In this document: positions 24,195 through 37,479 of the stretch, one piece after another
Layout: the number at the start of each line of letters is the position of its first letter
How positions within the stretch are numbered: position 1 is the first letter of the stretch
NCBI GenBank assembly: GCA_003024785.1
Contig: PUQB01000016.1
Span: forward strand, 834,501-898,500
Source: Selaginella tamariscina
Taxonomy: Eukaryota > Streptophyta > Lycopodiopsida > Selaginellales > Selaginellaceae
Reading direction: 5' to 3'
DNA: 64,000 nucleotides
Position numbers and translations under genes: made by a program
Notes under the pieces: generated by a model
What the model saw: only the letters and a program-made list of their open reading frames with translations
Told to the model about the DNA's origin: nothing
The model's database searches: none

Positions 24195-24647
24195 ATGGAT
24201 TCTTCTAGCAATGCAGGAGCAGCGGGATGGTCTGTTGCGAGCGGTACCCCGTCACTGAAGAAGCTGAAGAGGGAGGCGGCACAGCGCCGCAAGGCGCATG
24301 CTAGATCGCTCAAGCTTCGATCTGAAGAACAGGAGAGATTGCAGCGCCTGGTAATGTGTTCACTGTATAATCTCCGCATTCTGGCTATACACATACATGC
24401 ATTTAATGTGTCACACAATTATACTCTGCAGATACTCAATAACAGGAATGCAAACCTCTTAGATGTTATTTATTTTGTTATCAGGCTGGCTGGGTTTTAA
24501 ATCAGATTACAGTGCGAAAGATATAGTAGTAAATATATATGAATTTAATTATATATATAAGTTAAATACAAATGTTAATTTAGCTATATGCATCTCTATC
24601 ACATACATAGATACGACATTTTACATAGTTTAAGTGAGAGAATGTTC

Positions 24648-24681
<34 letters not shown>

Positions 24682-27073
24682 CTAACTATGCATATTTAAC
24701 ACAGTGGTAATGTACTATAACACATGCGGAATATGGGCTGTATACCTAGTGATTTATACATAGAAGTAATAATTTCTCCTTGAAGCCATCAAAGCAATCT
24801 ACATTATAAATAAGGTTTACTAGTTCGTTGATACGAAGTTTTGATAGCATTTTCTTTAGTTTCCCGCTGTAGTTAATTCGTATGTACATGATTTGAGCAA
24901 ATGCAGCTACTTCATAATGTTGGAACATTTTGTAAGCTACTAGGACTAGAATCTACGTTGTGCGTGTGTGTGTTCTGAATTATTTAGCTTGTATATATTG
25001 TAGGAGATTGATGCATTGGTTGAGCAACAGAGATTGCAACGCCTGGAGAGGCAGCAGAGGAAGGAAGACACCGAGAGGCTGGTTCGCAAAACATCAAACT
25101 TAACCTTGGATCACAGCAAGAATCCCAGCCCCAATGACGATAAGCTCAAACACAACACAATTACCCAAATCAACGCCACACAGCAGTCACAAGCACACCA
25201 AGATGATAGCAAGAAGCTCTCTACGTCTTCTAACCACGAAGCTTGGCCAACTCCGAAAGACACACAGACATCAACTAAAGCAGGAACAAAACAGTTTAGC
25301 AACAGTAGCACTAGCACTAGCACTGTCACCCCTTCTGCTGCTCAACTCCAGCAGCAGAAGCAGGAACAGATGAGGGTAATCATTGAGAACCGTAGAAAGC
25401 TTGCCAGAGGTCCCCGATCAGGGAACATGCTACTGGACATAGGTAACACAAGCTCTTTCAACTCATCTTCTTCAGTCCTCCCCTCTGAAGACCATCGAGT
25501 TGTGAGTACGGTACCAGGCGGCTGGAACGCAGGCTTTGATGAGGGTCACTCTTCTGGCAGCCGGTTTTGTGATTGGTGCTCGTGGGATATCGGCACGGTT
25601 GATTGGACAGATAACCGGAGCGATAATCCAGTCGTGGACTGAGCCACAAGCTTGCAGAGAGTTCATGCAGCGTACCAATAAGGCTCTTCAGGATACAGGG
25701 GAAGAAGTCTGTGGTACAAGCAGCTGTGTCACTCGTGGAGCAAGCTGTTGCCAAGTACAAGGAGCTGTGTGAGTGCAAGAGGAGAGGTGAATTTGTCCAG
25801 AGGGAGCACGTCATCAATGGGGTTGAGTTCTATTACCAGCCACCACCTAGGAAGGCCTTTGTTGCTCCTGAGTCTCCAAAGAGCGGGTTGAAGGAGGAGC
25901 CGCCACCACCACCACCACCGGTTACTGCTACAGTATCAGTGGCAGATGTCCCTCTTGCAAGCTCTCTGGCTTTCCCCACACACCACGTATGTTAAGGCAT
26001 CTTCAGCAGAACAAGCCGCTGCTGCTGCTGCTCAGGAGAAGTCTGTCAAGAGCTGCTCACAGAGCAGTAACTCGGCCGAGCAGGTGAATATTACATATAC
26101 TGCTGAGGTAGACGGCAGAGTTGAGAGGTCGGCCTGGAGTAACATTAACACCAGTGTACCAGAACAGAGCCACCATGTTTTCCAGGTGGAGTCTAGCTTG
26201 TTCAGCGTGTTTGGGAACGGTGGTTGCCACTTCCGATTGCACAGGACTGTGAGGCTCCACCGTTTGTCAAGTCTGCTGTTTCAGTACTCCATTTGATTTC
26301 CCCACGTATGATTTCTTCAGGGACTTTTTGCCTCAGCAACCTGTGCAGCAGCCGAGGGATGGATATAATCCTTTGCGAGCATCAGTTGCATACTCACGCT
26401 CCTCCTCAGCAGCAGAAGGATGAGCTGTGTGTCGTTTGTGTTGAGCGCCCCCCTGCTACTCACCTTGTGGTACGTGCGTGCGTGTGTGTTGCGTATCTGT
26501 ACATTGGTAGTGTATGTGATTTGTATCTGTGTCTGTACTTCGCTTCTTCTCACACACTTCCGTCTGCGTGCAGTTGTTCATTTGTCTTTGTCAAGTGCAT
26601 ATGTTGTTTGTGTGTTGTGTGGCTTTCCATATGTGTGCAACCACTTTAAAAACGTAACAGATAACCAACAACGTGCGTGTGTTGTGTGGCTTCCCATATT
26701 TGCGACCATCTCTTTCTCTCTATCTCTCTCTCTCACACGCACACACGCACACGCACCCAGACACATACACACACGTTCACTATTCTTACTACTTGTTTGT
26801 TGAATGTACATGTCTTCGTGTTTAATTAATCAATCATGTTATATATTTCTGCATACATATATTATATATATTTATAATGTTTTTTGTGTAGGCTTGCGGG
26901 CATGTATCCTTGTGTTCATCATGTGTGCAAGGAGTTGGGAATGTCCCGTTTGTCAAGAGAAGGTTGTTGGTTGGGCAAGCGTTAAAGGGTTCCACACAAA
27001 GTGCAATTTGAGAGGGGTTTATTTATTTTACTTATTGTTTTTGTTATATATTTTGTTTGTGTACATTTATTGA
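24195..27073 (+). CDS. KH-domain plus C-terminal RING-HC protein (MEX3-like layout), frameshifted
   Basis: Exon 1 (24195-24350) starts 'MDSSSNAGAAGWSVASGTPS' and is rich in basic and charged helices. Exon 2 (25004-26469) carries 'IDALVEQQRLQRLERQQRK' (coiled coil), a long Ser/Thr/Gln-rich stretch, then a KH-like unit: 'GFVIGARGISARLIGQITGA' with a GxxG loop (GARG), followed by 'REFMQRTNKALQ' and 'VSLVEQAVAKYKELCECKRR'. After a proline run comes 'YDFFRDFLPQQP'. The end is a split RING: 'DELCVVCVERPPATHLV' in exon 2, 'ACGHVSLCSSCVQ' plus 'WECPVCQEKVVG' in exon 3 (26892 on), consistent with C3HC4. RING suggests an E3 ubiquitin ligase; KH suggests RNA binding. Frames change near 25540, 25705, 25985, 26215 and 26935, so the protein is not openly readable. 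The exact 3' end is uncertain; 27073 is the stop of the RING frame. Confidence 0.6.
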
Positions 27074-28618
27074 AGTTTTCAAAGTACCATCAAACTTCAA
27101 TTTAAACTCAAAAGAAAAGTTTAATTTTTAATTCATGATACTTTTCAATATCAAATAATGGCATTTACTTATTTATAATATTTATGACAATTTATTATAA
27201 TAATTTTAAATTTATTATTAAGCTTAATTAATTTCAATTAATAGGTATATATGAAAATTTATTAAACTCATTTATTAAAACATTCTAAAATATTTTAAAT
27301 TAAAGTATTTAATGTGCTAATCTATGCTTTTATATATAAAGACATAGTTATATTTTTTAACTTAAATCATTGTAAAAGATAATTTCTTATTATATGATCA
27401 TAATAGCACTAGTCCACACGGGAGACAGGACCACCATCTTTTGAAAAGTCGTACAGTACGACTCGTACTTCCAGTCTTATATATATATTAATACATTATA
27501 TATTGTTTAGTAGACTAGTAAACATACACCTTATATAAGTACATATACATATAATAAGTACGCTGATGCACACGCGCACACGCACACGCACACGCACAGT
27601 TTGTACTTCGCTAATACACACTACAATGTTTGTGATTTGAATCATGGTCTATTATGTCAAGCTTTACCATATTGCCTCACATAGAAGAACGATGTTTTGT
27701 CTATGGGCAACGAAAGAGACGTGCGCGTACACACACACGCACGCCAGTGTCAAAGTTGACAACAACCACGTTTGATTCATATGCTTTTCATACGACACGA
27801 TCCTTTTAAATGTCAGAGCATCTTGAATGGATGTACCTGAGCAAAGCCGTATGTATATTGTTCTAAATAGGACCACCCCTTTTGATAAGTCGTATAAATA
27901 CTTTTGATGTAATACCGTATAATTGTCCGTAGTATACGACTCTCCTACATACTATTATCTAATACAAGTGGAAAGAGTCATAACATAATGCGTTGAACTC
28001 ACGACTGGGTACAAATCTACATGATAATCATACAACTGGCCACCAAAGGGACCACACAACGCACACGCCTACACACACGCACGCATGTATACCATCTGGG
28101 TACAATAGTACTTACATAGTCATATATGTAAATATACACAGATATATGTATATGGTGGCTTGAAACAAGGCACCTGCTTGCTGAAAAGTTATATAAAAAA
28201 AAAGCATATATACATGTAGGTGTGTAAGAAGACAAACCTGGATATATCAATCAATGCATTGGTTGGTATAGTGTGTGCAAGTTAACACATCAAGTTGCGT
28301 CGTGATAACAGCTAATGTTCTCCACCAAACTTTGGGCAAATTATGACGTGCCACATTATTATGTATATAATACACACATGTATAGTGTATAGTCAATAGT
28401 TACACCTCGATTATGACAGTGATTATCTTGTTAATCTTATTAAACAATACATGTCGTACATATTGTCCTCCTAATTCAAGGTTGTCTCCTTAACTGTGTT
28501 CCTAGCCGTTAAACACACGTATAGTATACGTATATATATGCGTGCTATGTATGTATATATACTCATAATTGTTATAGAAGCTTTTTATTAAATAAAAGAA
28601 GGCTTACAAAAGGTAGGA
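27074..28618. other. Intergenic DNA without recognised genes
   Basis: AT-rich first, then stretches with CACACG repeats. The motif 'GGACCACC.TCTTTTGAAAAGTCGTA' and a related 'GGACCACCCCTTTTGATAAG' appear near 27429 and 27870. They suggest an old local duplication, not a gene. Confidence 0.5.
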
Positions 28619-28671
28619 ATGATCTTCCGTGGAAAAGCCAACATTGCAAGAACAATGAGGAAAGTGCTAGC

Positions 28672-28710
28672 CACGTGGCAGTTTGCCAACGGCTACGTGC
28701 CGCAGACGTG
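28672..28710 (+). promoter_or_regulatory. Cluster of three ACGTG boxes upstream of the RING-H2 gene
   Basis: CACGTG (28672-28677, inside 'GCCACGTGGC'), TACGTG (28694-28699) and GACGTG (28705-28710) occur within 39 bp, about 350 bp before the start codon. Paired ACGT elements of this kind act as ABA- or stress-response sites in plants (established). Function here is inferred. Confidence 0.45.
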
Positions 28711-29062
28711 GCATTTCGTAATTGGTTCAGCCGGCGGTGCTCAGTGTGCCTCCAAGAGCCTAGGGCTTCTTTTTGGCCCCCCATTTTTTTTTTTGCCGTT
28801 CTCCATTTTCTTCGCCACTGTTCTTGGAGGGATTCTTCGACAATACAGGTCTGATCGGTTCGAGGATGCTACTACAGAGGTGTATGATCACGCACGCTGT
28901 TGTATTGCTGCGGATAAGCTCAATCGCGTTTGATTTCTTTCAAAACAGGCATTTTTCTTGTGTTTTTCCATAGCGATCTGATCCTTTGAGCCGCATTTCT
29001 AAGGTGTGTTCTTGGAGGAAGAAAACTGAGATTTCGGTAATCCGGTTGATCAGGTCGAAGAA

Positions 29063-30737
29063 ATGGACAGGCATTCCGTGCTGCATTTATCATCCTCGGC
29101 ACCAGCACTGATTGTGGACATGGCACCGTTATTGGGCACGATCGACGAAGGAAGACGAACAGGTAGGAGCAGAATCCAGGGGGCCGCCAGATTCCTCCGC
29201 CAGATGGGGAGCGGGAGGATGATGCAAGAGTCCTCCATGCTCGTCCGTGAGGCGGCCGCCGAGCAGCTTGAGGAAAGACAGAGCGACTGGGCGTATTCTA
29301 AACCTGTGGTAGTTCTGGACCTGATTTGGAACCTTGCATTTGTACTGGTTGCTTTGGTTGTTCTCATTATCAGCCAGGACGAGCAGCCTTGCACGCCCCT
29401 CCGCATTTGGGTTCTTGGGTATGCGTTGCAGTGTCTTCTTCATATGTCCTGTGTTGTTTGTGAGTATCAGAGACGGTGCCATCGCAGACAACACGAGAAT
29501 GATGAAGAAGACTCCGAAGTAGAACACATCAGGTACACTGTGCGTGCGTGCGTGCGTGTGTGTGTGTGTGAGAGAGAGAGTGAATGGTGTTTCTTATGCA
29601 GCCTAGCCAAAAGATTAGAATCAGCAAACACCATGTTTTCATTTGTATGGTGGGTAGTTGGATTTTACTGGATCGCTGCCGGGAGCGAGGCACTTGCACA
29701 ACGTTCTCCTCGAGTTTATTGGTAATTGCTCCGTCGACGTTGTGTATATGTATGTGTGTGTTGAGAGTCCTACACATATACACGCACGCACACGCACTCC
29801 TGACATTGTAATTGTAACAGGTTATGTATTGTATTTTTGGCATTTGATGTGTTTTTCGTGGTCTTCTGCGTTGCATTGGCATGTATGATCGGGATTGCGG
29901 TCTGCTGCTGCCTACCATGTATCATTGCTATTCTTTATGCTGTTGTGGATCAGGTAAGACTCTATTTTCCAGCATTATATATGTTAGGTATCGTGTATAT
30001 ATTATATGACTTTAATAGCTATATCTTATGTATGATATATATTTTTTATATGCCTTGACCAGGAAGGGGCCTCGGAAGAAGACATAAATATGCTAACAAA
30101 GATGAGGGTTTAGACGGACGAGATTGCACTCTAAGTCGGACGATGACAAGACACCGGCTGCTGGTGGTGTCATGTGCTCGCCGGATACTTTATCACAACG
30201 CGTGCTTTTAGCAGAAGATGCGGTAATCATGCAAACCAAATAAAAATCCATACACATACATACATTATTTTAGTTAGAAAACAGCTTTATAGATAAGCTA
30301 CTCTAGATTCTCCGTATATTTAAACTAGATATAGGCAACACATACTCGCCATCTCTCTCGTGCCTATCTGTACTATCAAACACGTTTTATTAAAGAAATT
30401 CATTATTAGATTAAACTATGATGGTCATGTACACTAAACTTGAAATTGTGTTGACCAATTATACATATTTCTTTATTACATAAATGTATGTATTGGTACA
30501 TATATACTTATGTTTATAATAATGCAATTAAGTTGATTAAGAGGTTTTATCTTACAGGAGTGCTGTATATGTCTCTCTTCCTATGAAGACGAAGCAGACT
30601 TACGAGAGTTGCCATGTGGCCACCACTTCCATGGATCGTGTATAATCAAGTGGTTACGGATCAATGCTACGTGTCCTTTGTGTAAGTACGACATAATCCG
30701 AGGGTCAAGCAGCAGCCGTGGGGAAGATGAGGTATGA
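29063..30737 (+). CDS. Membrane RING-H2 E3 ubiquitin ligase (At4g11680/At1g63170-like)
   Basis: The start '[20 protein letters not shown]' is followed by a cytosolic segment and membrane helices '[20 protein letters not shown]' and '[20 protein letters not shown]', then '[19 protein letters not shown]', '[20 protein letters not shown]' and '[20 protein letters not shown]'. The C-terminal RING-H2 is '[20 protein letters not shown]' then '[20 protein letters not shown]' and a final Cys. The zinc ligands C-x2-C...C-x-H-x2-H-x2-C...C-x2-C are complete. Exons: about 29063-29531, 29602-29724, 29821-29953, 30062-30225 and 30558-30737 (stop 30735-30737). Within exon 4 the frame closes at 'KMRV*'; reading GG instead of GGG near 30106 restores the usual acidic linker ('[13 protein letters not shown]' to 'LLAEDA'). 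The family marks endomembrane or plasma-membrane proteins with ubiquitin; substrates are unknown. Confidence 0.88.
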
Positions 30738-31332
30738 GAGATTAAGTCCATTTTTCCATAAGTTATTGAGGGAGTTCCAGCTCTTTGTGCTGGTTTTTCC
30801 TGTACCTTAGCTACACATACTTCCTGTACAGTAGTTAGGAGAAGGTTGAAGTATGCCTTCCACACTCGAAACAGGCCGTTGAGAGACTGGTATGTTGTTT
30901 TACCTGATGCAATCTGATAGTCTTGTCTACCTGTATGTGTGTATGTATGTATATATATGTTCTTTCACCATTGGCTATGGATATGTGTGTGTAGCAAGAG
31001 ACAGAAGTGAAGATTGCAATCTGTGTATATGCATTTGTACGGATGTATGATCTCTCTCTCTATCTATCTATCTTATATCTATGTATATATATGTATGTAT
31101 GTATGTATGTATGCATGCATCGGATGAAGTTAAGTTTGTCTGTCTGTAACTGTACTATACCCTGTTTATACCAGGTTGGTGTTTGTTCACGGGTTATTTT
31201 GTTATAGGTGCCTCTTTATAGCTGCACTGCATACACCGGTGTTACAGAATAGTATTTGTTCACGGGTCAATGGCGTACTTGTTTCTGTGTTTGTTTGCAC
31301 GTTTGATTAGTTCACGGGTCAATGTTGTATTT

Positions 31333-31381
<49 letters not shown>

Positions 31382-34300
31382 ATTGACGTGACTTTAATTC
31401 CGTGTGTGTGCACTTAACTATGAGCTTAGTTAAATTTAAAACTTCTTAACATAACTATACATTCATGGTAAATCTTAAAGGTTTGTGGACAAATATGTTA
31501 TGATAATGTCATTATGTCAATAATGATTTTCCTTATTTTGGTTTTCTTAACTCCTAAATATAATAAAAGATTGTTCTTATTTTAAAATATAAATGTGTTA
31601 TTAAAAGTAATTTAACAACTTCAATTATTATTGAAAAAAGTTATGGAAGTGTTATGTGCACATGTAAAAAATTGGATTATTGCATTTAATACTTTTTATT
31701 TATTTTTATAATGAAGTTCTTGTGAAATTAATGTGATAAAATAAGTGTTGTGCTCCTGTTTTATTAGTTTACACATAAGGTATATCCTTGTATAAGAGTT
31801 TTACATTTTCTTAATTATGTCATAATATGTACAAACAAGTATATATAATATAATTATACATGTTTATAAGTAATAATAAAATAAAATATGTATTTATTTA
31901 TATTTTAATGTGTATATATAAACATTATTATTTAATAATATATAGTATTTTCATGATAAGTAATAAAAGATTAAACCACTATAATTATTAAATATAAAGA
32001 AAGACTACATTTTATATACATGTAATATTTGTATTTGTTTGTAAATACACAAAAGGAATTAATAAGTAAACAATTATAAAATATTATTTTATAAATTAAT
32101 TACAATATCAAAAGACTAGTGCAGTGTACATCAATATTTTGAAATATATATGTGAGTGTGTGTATGTTCTTTTTAGGTTGTTTACATATTTTTTTAATTA
32201 TTTATACAGAACAATTAAGAATAAAGAGATAACTTGTGAAGCTCAACATATTCTATAATAAATAAAATATTTAAATAAAGAATTATCAAGAACATTACAT
32301 ATCAATAGTTTATTTAATATGGACTTTTGAGTTTATTAAAATAATGGTTAAATGATAAAACTTATTCCTTTATGTTTTTAACACGATGGCCAAAAAAAAT
32401 TATAATTCATAACAAAATTTAATACTCAAGCTTAAATCAACACTATTAATTACTTGATTATGATAACATTTGTTTATAATATTTGGGTATGGTTATGTTA
32501 TATTTTACCTTAATTGTATAATGTTTTTATGTTTCTAAATTGCTTTATTGAAATTATAAGTTATAATATGAATATTCAACAAAATCACAATAATTAATTA
32601 GTTTATTTTTTAAAATGCATTTTTTTGGGAACCATTTAAAAATATATTATTATTATTTAATATAAATTATTCTGAAATTAGCATATTGTGAAGATCATTG
32701 TTATAATAAAATTTAATTAATAAAAGACTCATTTTAATTAATAGTTCATCATAAATATTAATAGTTAATTTCATATAATGAATTTCACAATAATTTAGAA
32801 ATCAATTTCTTAAACAATTAATATCAATTTATATTAAAACAAGAACATTTTTAAAATTTTACATATAATTTATATATAAAAATGACTCGATAGTTCTTTG
32901 CTTACATTTTTAACATTTTAATTAACCTTCATATCCAACTTTGATATTTGTATTAATGTTTAAAGAGTTTACACAAAATTTTATGTCTTTTAAAGATTTT
33001 ACATTCTTGGAAGCTTATGTAAATATTTTTGATAATAACAAAATATAAAATGATTATACATAATAAAAAAAAGAAATGGTTTTAAAAATTATAAATCAAT
33101 TATTATAATGAAATCAAAAAAGGTTAAATGAATATTTAATTGGATTGATTGTAAGTATATTCAAAATTTAATAAAAAAAAGTAAGTATTAAACTCTTAAA
33201 GATAAGTAAAAAATAAAATTTAATAAAGAATTTATAAAGTTTAAATGAGAATGAGTTATAATAAAAAAGAATTATAAAAATAATAAGTACTTGGAGGATG
33301 ATTTTGAGACGGTCAAACAGGTTATAATTAAGATACATAAGGAAAAATTCATATTAAATATTACATTCTTATGTACTTACTTTATATTATAAAATATTTA
33401 ATTTTAAAGTATTTAGGTAGGTTGGTACTGATTAAAGAATGTATAATAAAAATAAATCCTTCAATAATTAAAAGCAATGCTAATTTCCATATTAAAATCT
33501 TTTCACACTCTAATATAAAGTAAAAAAAACTATTATATCATAATATATTTATTATGCCTTTTAAAGAATTTTAAAGTAAAATAAAATATCAACTTAAAAA
33601 ACCCTTTAACAACACATCATTATTTAATTTACTTATTTATTTATTATTATGATCTTCATGTAGAATGTCTTTTATTATCATTTTAAGTCATTAATAATAT
33701 TAAAGTGATGGATTAAAGTGCGAAAGAAGAAAATTAAAAAAAAAAAAATTAATAATTTATGTGTTGGTAAATTTTTTTATATTATTTAAGATGCCATTTT
33801 CAAAATTTATTTTTTTTTATCAAAATTATTAATTTTATTTTAAAAATTAATTATATTAAATTAAATTAATTTATGTGTATAAACAACTCAATAATTCTCT
33901 CTTGCTTACCTTCTTAAATTCTTATTAATTTTTATAATTCAATCTTGACACATCTTTGTATTAATATTTGAAAATTCCATAAATTAAATAAAAGTGTCTT
34001 GTTTATATAAATTTTTATGTTTCACACAAGATTTTACATTATTTAAGGCATGTGTAAAAACTTTTAATAATAATATAATATAAAGTCATCACATATAATA
34101 ATAAAAATGAAAAAAAGTTTTGAGAGTAATAAATCAATTATTACAAAGGAGGTATAGTTACTTAAAATACACTTAAATTAAAGAAGGCTAAGCAAATTAG
34201 TTGGAATATATAGTTAATTATAAACATATTAAAAGCTTAATAAAAGAGTAAGTGTTAAAATTTTAAAGATAAGTAAAAAATGAAACTTAAGTAAGCCTAA

Positions 34301-34555
34301 ATTTAGATTAAAAAGAAGAATTATAAAAGTAATTAATATTATAATTAAGATGAAGAGGGAAAAATTATATATATATATTGCACTTATAATTATGTTTCAT
34401 TGAGAAGCCAAATCTTACCTTCATATAAATTATGTAATTTAGGGTTTGAGGGAAAGTTTACTCAAACTATATGACACATATTTTTTAAATTAAACTTTTA
34501 TTTATGAATTAAAGTTTATTTTTCCTTTGTATACATAAAAACTTTACAAAAGAAT
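30738..34555. other. 3' region and 3.2 kb AT-rich DNA without recognised genes
   Basis: 30738-31380 holds the RING gene 3' end, a GTAT/TCTA microsatellite field, a (CT)n(CA)n tract at 31335-31380 and three copies of 'GTTCACGGGT' (about 31186, 31258 and 31310). From 31400 on the DNA is strongly AT-rich with no gene seen. Confidence 0.55.
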
Positions 34556-36131
34556 ATAGAACCTAACATCAATGTATCATGAAATGATATTATCTAAATT
34601 GAAGTGTTTACATGAAGTTTAAGTAAAACTTTAAAGTTATGTTTTTAAAAACTTATGAACTTTTATATGTTGTAAAACTTAATATAAAACATTAAAAACA
34701 CTTGAAAACTAATAAAGTTTTTAAACACATTTTCTAATAAATAAATAACTACACTTTTAAACTTTGTTTAATAATCATGATATTAATAATAAATACTTTC
34801 ATATATTTCATAAATATTTTATAAATAATTTCATAAATAAATTTAATTAATCTCTTAGTATATGGAAATTAAAAATTTTCATTATTAATTTGGAATATTA
34901 TATTTGATATGCTAATTAATATATATGGATATGCTATATCCTAAAAATATTTAGTTAAAATATGTGCACATTTTAGCTGACTCTATATTTAATCTAGGGT
35001 TCTATCACTTAACCTATGTTTGAACATAATTTATCTCAGAATTAATGTTTTGGATCCAATTCATCTTAAGTGAGTATAGAACATGACTTAATTGAGATCT
35101 TAAGGGAGGAGTTATAGGCAAGTTATTTGTAAGCATTGGTTATAAAGATTGTGTATAAAGGGACATGTTATGGATTTCTTCACCAATAAAAGCCTATGTA
35201 TCAGTTCAAAGAGTGTAATATGTAAGTGCACTTCTTCCCTTTGTCAATTTTATGTATCTTATATGCATTGTACACACACCTTTCTCCGTGTATCTTAATA
35301 AAGAGACAATTTGCATATCAAGGTGCATTCATGTTTTATATTTTGGTTGATGGTCAATGCTTGTGAATGTGTTGTGTGATGTTTTTAGTGTTATTTAGAT
35401 AGGCAACACTGTGAGGCATCTTTGTGAGACTGTATGAGTGGAAATTACAAATTTAGATTAAGAATGTGATTTTAATGCACTCATCTAACTCAACTTTTAG
35501 TATAGGAATTGATAAATCGGATTGTAAACACATAATTTTGATAAAATTTTGTTAACTCTCTTGTTGGTTGTGCATGTGGAGCCTAGACAAGGAACTAGCA
35601 GATGTGGCTCATGCAATGATGTAAATTGTGACCTGGTGTGGCCATTTGGGACTCTCTACTACAGCTCAACAATGGTTTCATTATTACTGAGCATGGAGAT
35701 TTGGTGAGGACAGCATCATTGAAGTAGTTTTGTGGTTGTTGGTGACTTTTGGTGAATGCACTTCATTAAAGAAGGTTAGGATGTAGTTTAGAAATTGATG
35801 GTTATACTCATTAATCATCCATTTGTAATTGTTTCTTTGTTAGGATATGTGGAGAAAAGGAAGGATTGCTTTGATGTAGTGTTATTATTATGATTACTAA
35901 ACAAAATTTAAAGGTGTTTTTTTATTTATTAGAAAATGTACTCAAAGATTTAAGAATTTTTAATGTTTCTATGTTAAATTTTACAACATGTAAAAGTTAA
36001 TAAGTTATAGAAAAAAATTAATTTTAAAACTTTATTAAGTTTATTTTAAAATTTTATATGAAAACTTCATGAAAAACTTCACCTTGGATAATATCATTTT
36101 GTATGATACATTAACATAAAGTTCAATAATG
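34556..36131. mobile_element. 1.6-kb element with about 200-bp terminal inverted repeats
   Basis: The segment about 34556-34755 ('AATGTATCATGAAATGATAT', 'TATGTTGTAAAACTTAATAT', 'CATTTTCTAATAAATAAATA') reappears in reverse complement at about 35915-36131, with scattered mismatches. The interior (34760-35910) is noncoding as far as I can see. It contains a TATA-like 'GTATAAAGGGACATG' at about 35152 and AATAAA signals. Long TIRs without a transposase fit a non-autonomous Mutator-like or foldback element. Exact ends and target duplication were not resolved. Confidence 0.5.
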
Positions 36132-37403
36132 TCAGAATTTTAACCCGAAGGGCCAACATGTGGCTGCCAAGTGGCCATTCAGTGTTATCACCCTGTGTGA
36201 ACAGTGCTAAGTTTCCAAGATAACCCTAAGAATCTAACTCAAAGGCCCAATTAGGTAGAAGACTTAGAGTTCTACCCTAAGTCCCTTATAATGACTATCC
36301 CTTGAACCCTAAAGGATAACCCGAGTAGACTTTAGAATCTTGTCGCAATATACTTAGACAGGCTCATGCCCTAACCCCACAAAGGAGATGTGTTTCACAC
36401 ATAACCCCGTGACAGAGCCAAGGCATAGTCACTTACCCTTGAGGAATCACCCTCATTCGGGAATACAACCCCTTTTAGGGCGACAAGGGGTACCTTGAAC
36501 CACGGCTAACCCCTAAGGTTAGAGTGGCCAGTATACCTTAGACCTAGGGCTAGTACTTAGTGAGGACAGAGTGTGCACCATAGGTGGACACGAGTGTTCT
36601 GTTAAGCAAACTTCCTAAGGCTAGGTTTGGATAACCTTAAATACATGACCGTGCAAGTGCTTCGCGAAAGGGCTCCTGCTAACAAGCTTAGGTTGTTCAA
36701 CTCTTGTATTCCAAGGGAACACTCCCTAGCCAAGTGTGCCAAAGCACACCTAGTTATGAGACCTAACCTCCCTCGGGCTGATGCCCAAGGCTTAACACCC
36801 TAGTGCGAGCACAAGCATGCATGTTTGCCAGAGTATCCACCCCTTGGCGATAAACCCAAGACACAACCCCAAAGGGCATGCCTCGGACATTGTATTGCAT
36901 GACGTCTAGCCTAGTGTTACATCTTCATGTGACACAATGTGGGCTATCATGCCATAGCCCTTAGGTTCAAGAGTTGCACCAAATGCCACAAACGTGACTC
37001 CTAAATGCCAACTCTAAAACCCTCAGTGAATCCTTAAGAACTAGGCATGAATATGTCAAACAAGATCCCATGCCCACAGTTGAACAAGGACACAAATGTG
37101 CCTTGCTTGGCCGTGAGTGCTACACCTAGCTTGATGTGGAGGAGAGGGCTGGAGACAAGCCTCAAGCTCTACCTCTTGGAAAATGCATTCTGACAAGACC
37201 TCCCATGCATAGATTCGCCAACGTTAAGAGTAAGCTACCCCGAAGGTGGGACGTACCCCTGTCATCTGGAAGTTAGGGCAGCACAACAGAGGGTTGTGCC
37301 TTAATGACACAAGCTAGAACTTGCACCAGGAGAGAAGTAACGAGCTCAGTCATGAACCCAGGAACCCTCACTCCTATATACTCTACCTTATTTATGTGAT
37401 GGA
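36132..37403. other. Unclassified GC-balanced repeat-like block
   Basis: Base composition changes abruptly from AT-rich to balanced at about 36130 ('TGTCAGAATTTTAACCCGAA'). No long reading frame exists. Short CCTAAG/CCCTAA words recur often. It could be an LTR or other transposon noncoding part; no partner copy is in the window. Confidence 0.35.
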
Positions 37404-37422
37404 CCCCCCCCCCCCCCCCCCC
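37404..37422. repeat. Poly-C tract (19 C)
   Basis: Nineteen uninterrupted cytosines just beyond the 3' end of the DUF7869-like gene. Length is likely variable or error-prone; on the other strand it is a G19 run. Confidence 0.9.
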
Positions 37423-37479
37423 TCTTTGTTTTCCTACATGAGTAAGTGGGCTGGCACGGAAATGCCAGCCCTTAGAGAA

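Noticed and set aside
28619-28933. Open frame of 104 residues before the RING-H2 gene
   Set aside because: It crosses the ACGT-box cluster and a T12 run, has no family resemblance, and is best explained as promoter and 5' leader.
35580-35860. Possible protein-coding or Ty1/copia fragment inside the 1.6-kb inverted-repeat element
   Set aside because: Frames are short, stop-rich and without any RT, integrase or gag motif.
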